Under the pieces are notes generated by a model, which worked only from the letters and a program-made list of their open reading frames with translations, searched no databases and was not told where the DNA came from. DNA of 64,000 bases, from positions 578,001-642,000 of the forward strand of contig BRXU01000022.1 in assembly GCA_030267565.1 (NCBI GenBank), written 5' to 3'. How positions within the stretch are numbered: position 1 is the stretch's first letter; each line of letters opens with the position of its first letter. Source of the DNA: Pleodorina starrii (lineage: Eukaryota; Chlorophyta; Chlorophyceae; Chlamydomonadales; Volvocaceae). Of the stretch, positions 22,662 to 33,600 are shown one piece after another. The position numbers were made by a program, and so were the translations under genes.

Positions 22662-25600
22662 ATGCGGAGCAGATCGCCTTCACCTCGCAGAAGGTCTCCA
22701 TCTCCTCCAAGGCGCCGTCGGGACTCCCCAGAGTATGCGCGCCAGGACGACCGCCGGCGGGATGTCGGGAGAGATGGGCACGACCGCGACCGTGATTATG
22801 GCAAGGCGCGTGACCGTGATCACGACCGAGAACGGGAAAGAGATCGGGAGCGAAATCTCGACCGCGACCGGGACCACGACCGGGACCCAGAACGCTATGG
22901 CCGAGGGGACAGGGATGGGCCTGGCACGAGCGGGCGGCAGGACCACGACGCGCGACGAGACGGGCGCCTTGACGGCCGTGACCCACGCGGGCATCGCTCT
23001 CGGAGCCCGCCGCTGCCAAGGGCTGCAGGGCCGCGCGACGGCCGGCCTCCCCCGCCACCGCCACCCACCTTCTACGGCGGCGGCGGTGGCGGTGGTGGCC
23101 GCGACGGCAACTCCCTGCCGGCCGCGTTCGGCCGCAACCCCGACGCGTTCGGCCGCAACCCCGACGCGTTCGGCCGCAACCCCGACGTGGGCGCCTTGGA
23201 TGGCGACGTCAGCGACGAGGACATTCGCCAGAAGGCCATGGGCAACTTCCAGGAGTAGTGAGTACCGTCACGGCGGCGTCTGTCCGGGGGGATGGTAAAA
23301 CGGCATATCGGCATCCCTGTTGCGGCGGCAGCGCATGGCTCCCGCGTGTGCACAATGGACGGATGATCTCATTGGTTGGGGCGGCGGCAGGGGCGCCGCC
23401 GCAAAACACCGTGTGCTCGCGCGCCCTGCGCAATCCCTCCATCCATTACTGGGTTTCGGTCGCCTGCGTCCCTCCGCTGCGGTATCGTTTTTTAAAAGCC
23501 CCTCCATCTATCCCTCGCTTCTCTGCGCCGAGGCAGCACCACACGGACATCAGAGCTCACCTGCCATGCTTCCCTCTTGTGTCCTGCTGCTGCTGCTGCA
23601 TGCACGCGCCCCCTCTCCTTGCCCTTGCGTCCCAGTCGCCGCCTGAAGCGGATCAAAATGGCGGAGCGCAACATCAAGCCCTTTTGGCGCACCACACCCA
23701 GCCCGCCGGAGAACTCCCACTACAAGCCCGAAATCCCGTGAGTCGTTAACGTGGGGTTGTTTTTAGAAGCAGCGGCCTGGTGTCTGCGCTTTGCGGGATA
23801 AGAATGGAGGGCCGGGGTGGCGTAGGGAGGCCGGGACGGCGTACAGGGTTCCGGCCGCCCTGCAGGTCCCGAGGGTGCATCAGTTTATTGAGCTGCTTTT
23901 GCAGCCCGGGCCATGGTTGCCCGTGCTTTCCGTACATTCTTCGAAGGCGCTTCAGTAGCCGACCTTCGCAGCTCGGCCTCGGCCTGTCGGATCGCATGCC
24001 ATGCTATGAAAATCGGTGTCCGCGTGTCTGCTCCGGACTTCCCCCTGTTGATCCCCCTGAAGCCGACGCCGTGTCCCCGGTGCCCCGTTCGCGGCTATTG
24101 GAACCCACCCCCAGGAAGGACTACGTGCTGCTGCTGGGCGCAGCGGCGGTGGGGGCGAAGGAGGCGCCAAAGCCCAAGTGGGTCGGCGAGCGGGCATGTC
24201 GGGGGGTGCGGGACGCGGTCCGTGGGGGGCCCTGACGGGGGGGACGACACGTTATCCGGCTCCTTGAGGAAAGGGAGTTGTGGGAGTTGACAAGAGTGGA
24301 GGGGCCTCAGGCGGGATCGCGCCTGGGAGCGTGAAACCCCAGTTGGCATCATACGGGAGGCCTGCCGCTTGCGGGCCTTTCCCGTCACCATTCCTGCGGC
24401 GCTGAAACGGTGGAATGTCGAGGTCCTGCGCGAAGCGGGGACCGGGGACAGGGAAACCCACAGCGCTGCTACACGGCCGACCGGGACCGTTCTCCTATGG
24501 TCTTTGCATGGGTTGTGCCCCTGGTGGGCCGCTGCAGGCGCTGTCTGTGTGCGCACGGTCACTCGCGCCCGGCGCGGCTCGCGCCGCCCCTGCCGGCCAA
24601 TCCCAGGGCCCTCCCTGTTTGTCCACTACCGTCGCCCTCAAAACCCGCCGGGACGAAAGGCCGAAAAGGCTTCCTGTTATCCTGCCTCCAACTGCTCAGG
24701 AATACCCTATTGCGACTCCTCCCCGCTCGTGCACCTCGCCACTTTCACCGCCGCACGCCAATGTGTGATTTCCTGCCCAATCACCTGGGGCCTTGGGTCC
24801 GTAATCACCCCCCTGCAGACGTGGCCGGTCGCCCAGCCCCGTTCGGCACCAGCCCGTGGCGCACGGCGCAGGCGCAGGCGCCCCCGGCCGGGCCTCCTCC
24901 ACCGAGCCGCCATCGAACAAGGAGCTTCTGGCGATTGACCAGGAGGTACGGCACTGTATGGTCTACCGTATCCGCAGGAAGGCGGCAGGGTTGGGTGTTC
25001 TGGCCTGCATGGCCCGAATGTACCGTAACCAATGACGTGTCTCTGGGAGTCTGGGGCAATGGGGCAGGCGTTGGGGTCGGTGCGGTGGGAGGAAGCAGCA
25101 GGGGGGAGCTCTGCTTTCATAAAAAAATTGCGTCTGCTTCGGCTCCTTGGGGGATGTGAGGCGGTGCGTGGATGTTTTGATAAGGTTTGTGCCCGGAGGG
25201 AACTCCGCAGCGGGGCTTGAGGTGCGCGTTGCGCAACTGCCGATACGTACTGCAGGAGGCGGACTTGCTGAAGACCTGGCTGGAGCTGCAGCACGCGGCG
25301 GAGGTGGAGGCGGAGCGGCTGCAGCGCGAGGCGCTGGCGGCCGCGGGCGTTGGCGGCGACGCGGACGACGTGGGGCCGCAGCTGCCGGACACCCACCGCG
25401 CGGCGGCGGCGGGAGGCAACTTCGGAGGCTTCCTCAGGCCCGGCGAGGGCGAGCGGTGGGTACTCGGCGTAGGGCGCGGACTGGGTTGCGCACCGAACTC
25501 AAAAGAGTTCACTGCGCGACTGAACGCAGCCGGGCTGTCCCTTCAGCTGCATCGTCGGCGCTGGAGTCTGCCGCCTGTGGGAGGGCGGCGGCGCTGTGCC

Positions 25601-26156
25601 GCACCCGCTTTCCCGCCGTTGTGCCAAAATACCGGTTGATTTCACTATTTGACCCTCGCCTTCCCGGACGCGCTCTGCTTGAAGCTTTCAAACCTGAACC
25701 CCTAAACGCTAGGCCTTCACGCGCGCGGCACGGCTGAAATCTCCAGCAGGCACAACAGCAGCACCTGATACCGCGCCCGCGTTTGTTGCGCCCGTGCCGT
25801 GCCCCCCGCCCTTTCCGTTTCCTCTCACGCGCAGTATGGCGGCGTACGTGGCGAGCGGCAAGCGCATTCCCCGGCGTGGTGAGGTGGGCCTGTCGTCGGA
25901 GCAGATTGAGAAGTTCGAGACGCTGGGCTACATCATGTCGGGCAGCCGACACAGCCGCATGAACGCCATCCGCCTGCGCAAGGAGAACCAGATTTACACG
26001 GCCGAGGAGAAGGCCGCGCTGGCGATGTTCAACTACGAGGAGAACAAGCGCAAGGAGGCCAAGGTGCTGGAGGACATGAAGGCGCTGGTCTCGCGCACAT
26101 TGCGGGTCGAGGGCGGCGAGGAGGAGGGACCGCCAGCGCCCCCACCTGGCGTGTAG
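22662..26156 (+). CDS. NKAP: NKAP, spliceosome-associated SynMuv-domain protein
   Basis: Six exons read in phase: 22662-23257, 23636-23737, 24115-24177, 24837-24945, 25256-25455 and 25835-26156 (463 codons; human NKAP is about 415). The N-terminus is an RS/RD-rich arginine-serine and arginine-aspartate domain ([16 protein letters not shown], then DRDRD repeats). Exon 2 gives [13 protein letters not shown]...PSPP, the NKAP linker. The C-terminus is the conserved SynMuv domain: [51 protein letters not shown] and [20 protein letters not shown] proteins are nuclear, bind RNA and spliceosomal proteins and act in splicing and transcriptional repression. Exon 3 and the 5' edge of exon 4 are the least certain: the exon 4 acceptor at 24835-24836 was chosen because it is the nearby one that keeps phase. 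TGTAA at 26491-26495 is the likely poly(A) signal. Confidence 0.9.
23125..23187 (+). repeat. Three perfect 21-bp tandem repeats in NKAP exon 1
   Basis: The unit GCGTTCGGCCGCAACCCCGA plus one C is repeated exactly three times and encodes AFGRNPD three times in the low-complexity part of NKAP, just before the linker. The exact nucleotide identity points to a recent expansion. Confidence 0.9.
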
Positions 26157-27512
26157 AAGGACGAGAGCGCCGCGCGGGACGAGGAACCATCATTTCGTTC
26201 AGTCGCTGTTCGATCTGCGGGCGACTTCGCACTGCGTGTGGTGTGTGGCATGCTAGGGTGGGGGGACTTGTGCCTCCCTGCTCACGTAACGATGTGTCGC
26301 GACGGGCCGCGACATGTCCTCCCTCGGCGGTTTCGCGTTTCAGGTCGTTTCACTCGTTTCAACGGTAAATCCCGCTGTGCACGTCAAGGAAACATGGGCG
26401 GACGAGGGTGGACGCGCCGCCGGTGCCGGACGTGAGGGCCCGGTCCCACACGGCGCAGCAACGCAGGGCAGCAAAATGTTTTACTCACGGTGTAACGAAC
26501 AGGATTATAATAAATGCCAAAATCGGATTTGAAGCCCTTCACATCTGATGTTCAGAAATGGATGGCCCTCGGCGCGCCCCTCCCCTTCCTGCTGGCGTTG
26601 CGCTTGACGCCATACGGCCTAGCCTTGCCAACGATTCTGTAACCCGTGCACACAGACCATCCGAGAAAAGGCTTACTGTAGCGCTACACATGTGCGCGCC
26701 ACCTACGCCTGCCTTTGTGCAGTCCCTATGCCAGTGCTCAGACTTCACGCCGCCGCTACAGCTGTCGTGCTACAGCAGACCGCTGCGCAATGACATGGTG
26801 GGCTACTCTTTGAATGCATATTCAGCTATCTGCACATGTAGCCTGTTACAGCAGTTACACGCGATTTTAGTAGCCATATGAAGATGCAATGGGGCTTCGG
26901 AATCGGCAAAGACCCATGGAGGTCTGACAGCGCTCGAGTAAGGCGGCACGCCACCGCTATTTGGTGTGCGCCTGATTCAATGAAAGATACGAACGAATCG
27001 TATGGTCCTTAGCCGCGGAATACCACCATGCACCACGACCGCCCTGCACAAGCGTGTTTGTGCGAGCCCGCCGCTATTAGTCTCACACATCAGCGTATCA
27101 CACGGAGTCATTGAAACCACCGGTAGCCACATCAAACCGTGCCCATCTGCGGTCGCGTCGCGTTTGAAAACAGTCCAAGCACCACGAGCATGTGTCGACA
27201 CGTCGCACACTCGCAACCGAGACACTTGCCCACGAATGTTTGGGGCAAAATGACAGCGAATCCGGCCAATGGAGGCCTCACCATTCGGACGAATTAGGTC
27301 CTAAACAGCCTGGGTCAGGGGGCAGCTGACCTACGCACAAGAACATGTACGTGCTAAGGCCCTGTTTCGCTTCCGAATCGCCCACCTGCATCGATGCACG
27401 CTAATCCACTGTCATTGTGTGAATCCCTCGCTGTTGATTACCCATATGAACCCTACGGCAATGCCCGCTACACCGCGCCAAAGCTTTGGCTGTTGTCCGA
27501 TCGAAACGAGGT
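26157..27512. other. Convergent intergenic region between NKAP and the RRM gene
   Basis: Tail-to-tail spacer holding both 3' UTRs. TGTAA at 26491 serves NKAP. TTACA (TGTAA on the minus strand) at 26846 and 26855 are candidates for the RRM gene, though about 660 nt past its stop. No other gene is seen. Confidence 0.5.
26491..26495 (+). other. TGTAA poly(A) signal, NKAP
   Basis: Chlamydomonas-type polyadenylation motif about 335 nt after the NKAP stop codon. Confidence 0.6.
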
Positions 27513-29154
27513 TCACTGATAGCGGTCAATGAACACAGCGAGCCGCCGGCCTTCGAGCTCGCTCTCGTGGAAGCGGGCCACAGCCGCCTCCGCAGCCTCC
27601 TTCGTCGCGAACTTCACGGTGCCGTAGCCCTGTAATCCAAACATGCGGGAGCACACCCAACAGTTAGTTTGCAAGCCCGGTCGGCTGTCGTCACCTATCG
27701 GTTTGGCGACACCTAGCAAACAAAGCGCTAAGACTAAATCACTCCAGCTTTATGGACTGACGGCAGCCTGTACAGCTCCATGCGTACTTTACAACAGGAA
27801 CCACCGCCCCTGACACGTACCCGGCTGCGGCCGTCGTAGCCGGTGACAACATCCGCCCGATCCACGTTGCCGGTCTCAGCGAACATGTCCTTGAGCTCGC
27901 GCCAGGTGTAGGCCCACGGAATGCCTTGGACCACAATCTATGCAGCGGGTACACGACGCAGGACAGGAGACCAATGAGGTTGCAAAACACATACTCATGT
28001 GTCAAGCAATATGTACATGGAATGTGATGCAAACATCCTGTCCCGAGCTTGCTGTCGCATTGAGTCGCACCAGCCAAGCTAGGGACATAAACCTCACGCG
28101 CTGCTGCGTGTAACGCTGACCAAAACATGAACAGTACATCGCAAAATATCGCGCCGGCAACGAACGCAGCTCACTCGCCCTTGCTGAACCAAAGCTAACC
28201 AAAGGCAGTCCATGTGGAGTCCGCGGCCAAGAGCCTTGCCCTGCACGCTGCTTTTTTATAAAATGCCATCATACCTGTAGCCCGCTGGACTCGCCGGTGC
28301 CCTCGGCCGGAGCAGCAGCACCGCGCCCGCGCCCAGCTCCACGGCCGCCATTGGCCGAGCCGCGGCCAGCGCCCCGGCCGGCGCGAGGAGCACGTGGGGC
28401 CTCGGCGGCACCATCTGCCTGCTTGATGTCGCGGTCCTCGCGGTCCTCGCGAACCAGAATGCGCCGGCCGCCCAGCTCGGCTCCATTCAGGTTCTGGATG
28501 GCGTGAAGCGCCTGCAAACAAAACCCAACAATGTGAAGATAAACTGTAGTTTGCCATGCAATAATGAAGGCACAAGCCACCCAAAGGCTGTTTACACCAT
28601 AATGCTGCAACCAAGTCTGCGCTGACGGTCATGAACCGGGCGTCTATACATAAACAGCGCTCTAAACAGGTGCTGCAGTAAAGACACGAGCCTATGGTAG
28701 TGGCGCTCGCCGCCAAAGCACCGCAAGTTCCTTTTCAAGAAATGGGCGGGCTTGCCTCGCAAGCCACATGAGTCCTTGCCGCCATCGCTCACCTCCTCAG
28801 GCGTCTCAAACTCCACAATGCCCCAGCCCTTGGACCGGCCTGTAGTAAGACGAGGGTACAGGCATAGGCCGCCAAGATCACCAGGTGAGGCAATACCGCT
28901 GCAATGCCCGTAGCTCCTTGTATTACGCTTAGTTACAAGGACACGTAGCGATTCCGTGAGCGTTGCGGGGCCCCGGAGATGTGTCGGAAACGGCCAAGGC
29001 GGCTGGCCTCACCGTCGTCATCGCGCATAACATTAGTGTAGACGACGTTGCCCGCCTCCCGGAACTTGTCTTTGAGGTCCTGCCAGGACGTCTTCCATGC
29101 CAGGTTGCCAACGAAGCAGCGCTTCCCCAAGCGAATCGTCTCCTGAGTCTCCAT
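27513..29154 (-). CDS. Two-RRM RNA/ssDNA-binding protein with RGG-type linker
   Basis: Five minus-strand exons read in phase: 29154-29013, 28839-28793, 28511-28275, 27937-27821 and 27629-27513 (219 codons). RRM1 runs over residues 8-90 with RNP2-like CFVGNLAW and RNP1-like SKGWGIVEFET. A linker of about 50 residues is rich in Gly, Arg and Ala (GRGAGRGSANGGRGAGRGRG). RRM2 has IVVQGIPWAYTWRELKDMF and RGYGTVKFATKEAAEAAV and ends at the C-terminus. The layout resembles Gbp2/Hrb1 and hnRNP-M-type proteins. In Chlamydomonas a small two-RRM protein, Gbp1, binds telomeric G-strand DNA and RNA; size and layout are compatible, but I cannot confirm orthology. The start is the first ATG in frame (METQETIRL). 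The likely role is mRNA binding or export, or telomere-strand binding, in nucleus and cytoplasm. Confidence 0.88.
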
Positions 29155-30613
29155 GTTGGGTCCTTCTGGTCCGCCTCCCCAAGACGCCTCGTCAGAGTTC
29201 CACCCCAAAACACAACAGAAAAAGTAACTTCCCCCGCCTGTGCAACACTTCTTAACCTTATGTTATAGTTTTTCTAGAGTGAAACGGGCAAGTGTTAAGA
29301 GGGGCGGCGACCAGGTGGGCCTCACAAATACGGCCAAACGCAATTTTTTCAAAAGCTTGATGTTTCGCAGCCATGTTTTGTGGGATGTAATCACCCTGTG
29401 AGCGCGGTTTGCATGTCACGAAGACAATTGAGGGTGCTGGTTGGCTCGTCTATGGTTCTGAGAGCCCGTAGCCGGCCCATGACAGGAAATACCATGCGCC
29501 CGATTGCAGTATATTGCCATTGAATAGGCCAGTAACAATCTTGGCCCTGAAAGGCAGCCGTGCAGCGTTTTAGAGGGCGCGTGCTGAGATTTCGGGATAA
29601 CCTGGCGGTTAGTTTCAATGTGGCTTGCACGGCCCGCACCTCCGTTGCCTTTTGCCCTTCCATATTTTGCGAGTTTGGGTTATGCGCCCGTGCGTGCAGG
29701 TGGTCCGGACTTGGAGGTCGAAACTGCTGCAGCAGCAGCGAGTCTGTTCAGCCCACGCTCCAGAAAAAAACTGAACGGTTCATGACAGCCATGTATCTTC
29801 TATTTATTAATATCCCTGCAACGAGGGACGAAGCCGGAACGCTGTTGCGCTGTGGCCGCCTGTATTAGCCACAACCCTTCTTTTGCTGCCCACTTTTTTC
29901 CGTCGGTTAGCTGCTTCGGGCCCGGGGGCCCCCCGGGGCAACATTCGATGCTGAAGGTTAAAAAAATTCTAGATTCTTGCTGCGGTCTACATGGCGAAAG
30001 TTGGCACTTAGCGCTGCTGGCCTGCTGTCTTTCGCGGAACCCTTTTCGGTATTCCAACAGACTCAACTGCCCGGACATAAACACAGCTGTCAAGCTATAC
30101 TCGACGTTCCGGCTGCATATGGAGTTTCGACCTGCCCACTCCGTGCCGCGAAGAGCACGGCACCCTGAAACAGTAAGCATCCTCGGCGCGATCGCTTTGC
30201 GATAGCTGTAGCCAAGTATTCCCCCGGCGGATGAATTCGTCCTAGTTCCGCACTGCTCCGCCGAGATGCAACATGGCATGCTCGAGTCACCAGCAGCAGG
30301 TTCCGCTTCGGCAACAACCAGGCTCGGCTCCTCCGTTAATGCCAAGCTCTAGCCTCCCCCCACGGACACCAGCACTGCTTGTCCATCTCGCAGGTACCCA
30401 TCGCCCGCAGGTCCGCAGGTCCACCCAAGCGGCAAGAGACCGCTACTCGCAGAAAACACCGGAAACGACAGAGCAACGCACCCCTCGTCAGTACCCCTGA
30501 TCCACCCGCTGCCAGACAGTGGCTACGAGGCACGCAGACTACACGCCGACCGTGTGGGTGTGTCGCCACGCGGCCGGGTGCCAGGCTGGCGGCCCCCACC
30601 GCTCCACGTCCAT
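29155..30613. other. Spacer between the RRM gene and EI24
   Basis: It contains the RRM gene promoter (right of 29154) and the 3' UTR of EI24 (left of 30614). I see no conserved coding content and no clear TTACA signal for EI24. Confidence 0.4.
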
Positions 30614-33600
30614 TCACATCGCCCGGGCTGCTGCGGCGCCGCCGGAGTCTGCGGCAGCCAGCTTCGCTGGCGCCGCCCCCGAGCCGCCGGTGACCAGGTG
30701 CACGATGCGCTGCGTGGGCCACAGCGCCAGCGCGAATATGGGCAGGTGTCGCAGGCTGCTGGTGCCGGCCTTGCCCACGATGCGGTCTGGGAACAGCGAG
30801 GGGCAACGAAAGGGAGGCGCGGAGGAGAAGCGCGGAACGCGCGGGGCCGGGCCGCAGTGTGTCGGGGATAACCGCAGCGTGTGTGTGGTACGCAAGCATG
30901 CGGCGTTGGCAGGACGGCCATGGGGTAATAATAACGATACCGCAGTAGTAGGCCCATCGACAGGCCGGGACCGCGGCTGCATGACCGCGCACACACAGGG
31001 TAGGGACGTGCGGATCGTATGCAGCGGCGCAGCAGAGGTACAGCGGGAGGTGGCCGGCCCGTGAAAGGGCTCGGCTGGCTGGATCGCTCTGCAAACACCG
31101 AGCCTTGAGGCGGCTGCGTCCGCACCCCTGCCCAACCCGCTTCGCCGGTCCGGTTCGCCCTGGGGAGCGTCTACGGCAAGACAGCACGTAAACAGACCCA
31201 AGCCCCCGCTCCCCCCCTCACCCCTGGGTAACCCCCCCCCTTGGTGTTCCCGCGATATTCCCGCGATCAGAGGGGTCTGCCTTCCCCTGCTGGCTTCCGG
31301 CGCAGCGCTCGGACCGTAGGCACGCTGCACGCTGATTTCACCTTCGGTACGTTGGAAACTGAAGCACACGGTAGCGCCTCCTCCCAGGCTGCCCAGGAAG
31401 TGGGCCACCGCAACGGCGGCCCCCTCGCGCCCGACCCACATCCACATCCACCGACCTCGGTCTCGAATACGGCCGGCCTCTGCCCTGCGCTGAAGACGGC
31501 TCGCCCCTGTGCCTTGGCCGGCTCGGCGGAGGTCGGCTGCCACCTAACCCACCCACCCATGCCACCCACCCACCCACCCGTTCGCTTGCGTGCGTCGTAT
31601 CCGTCCCATCGCTGCAGTTTTTCCTGTCTCACCCTGCCGCCCGTGCCACCCACCCACCCACCCACCGTGCACGGCGTTGACGTCCGAGTCGCAGGACACC
31701 AGGATGTAGACGGGGAACAGAATGGCCAGCACGGCAGCCCCCTGGTAGAAGGACAGCAGCACCGTGGACAGCGCCATGGGCAGGCCGAAGCCTGCGGGGC
31801 GCGGGGCGCAAAAAGCGGGGGAGGGGGCCGCTCACGAGGGGGCCGTAGCCTTGGCTAGGCATTACATGCAGCGGGGCCAGGGAGCGCGCTGGGCGGCCGC
31901 AAGTCACCGGACAAAGAGCTGCATCTTCTGTTGCGCGCGCATGGGGGCACGGGAATGGGAATGGCTCCGCTTCGGCGAGAAGCGGAGCCGCGCCCGTTCA
32001 TGGCGTTTTGCGCATGGGAGGTCCAAACGGTGCCAGACGGGACAAGCGGACGCCTTCACGCTGCCGGCGTTAGGCAATGTGCGGACCAAGGCGCACAGCC
32101 GCGCCCTGCGAGGCGCGTCCGCCTGCAGAGACGGATTCCCAAGCGGCCGGGGTAAGACAAGGGGTTGGTGTCGGCTTCCTTGAAGCCGGAAAAAGGGCGG
32201 GGCCCCGTTCAATCCGTACGGGTTAAGTTCAGTGCTAGGGCAGCGAGGGCGTCAAGTGTGAGAGTGTCGGCATTCCTGCTGATAGACAGCCAGAGCTTTA
32301 TATCTGAAATGCCTGCGGCTTTAGCAATCCGCCCCATATTTAGCATCGCGCGCCGTCTCGGCACTGTGCAAGTCTTCCCGCGAGCGCATTGCTTGGCTTA
32401 AGTAGCTTGACAATAGACATGGAGTGTATCATTTACACATCACGCAGGCTGACTTGCAAATGGAACTGTTAGTTTGCGAGGGTCGCGACGACGTGCACTT
32501 GCCGCCGACGAGAGTGCACAGGCTTCGCTGCCGAGGTATTCGCCGTAGAGGAGGCTTGACAACTTTAACATTAGGACAGGGAATGTAGAAGTCCCCTAGG
32601 TTGCCGACTGCATCGTGCGTGCATCGGCGGCTTGGCGTCCAACAACCAGCATTTTGCCCCTCATGGTTTGCACCTTGCAACCTTTGTAATAGCAATATGC
32701 GTCAAGACGATCGGACCGGCAAGCAGAGCTGCTGTGGTGTGGTCGCGGGAAGAATGTTCGCATTGCAAACATAGTTGGTTGCTTGCCGAAACGAAGATTC
32801 ATTTCACGCCGTCATGTCAGAATCCTACCTTAAGGAACGATGAATCTTCTGGAAGTAATTATAGGCCGAGAGGTGTTGGTTTGACCTCGGCCTCGGCCCA
32901 TGGAGACTGCCAAACTGGTTTTTACGCATACGAGGTTGGGTTCCTATAATAAATTTACCGTGCAATAAAGAATGTAATCTTTTACTTCTGCAGCCTTTCC
33001 GATGGCCGAAAGTCTGCACTTGTCCAATTACTTCCACCGTCCCACGGGCACACGGGCACACGGGCACACGGACATGGGCAATCCTACAGGGCGGGGCCCC
33101 CCTGGGCGCTTCGCGCTGGGGCCCCGCCCAAAAAACGAACCACACGACGTATGCGAGGCGACCCGCGGCGAGAGCATGGTGCAGAGCCGGAGCCAACCAA
33201 GAGCCAACCCTTTCAAACCCCATTCTCCGGCCCCGCATGCCGCCCCCCGACGCACCCGCGAAGAACGCCCAGCGGCGCTCAAAGTACGCCAGTCGCTCGG
33301 TGAGGTGCACTCCCTGGAGCCCCCACTTGTAGTCGTAGCAGTAGTAGGCGTACAGCCACGACAGGAGCAGCACGTTGAGAGCCTGGCCTGCGCGCGTGTG
33401 TGTGTGTGGGGGGGGGGGAGGGTGCATTGCGTTGCGTTGCGTTCCCGTTTTGTTGCTTTGCGCTATTTCCGTTTGTTGTCCACGGGGCAATGCGAGGGAA
33501 AATGGAGCGGGCATGGCGCGGCGGAGGGCGATCCGACCGTCCTCAGTCGCGAGGCGGCCAGGAACGCAAGCAGGGGGAACGGCCGGCGCGTCCCGATCTC

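Noticed and set aside
28933..29208. Upstream start for the RRM protein at 29208
   Set aside because: The codon there is TTG, not ATG; the first in-frame ATG is at 29154.
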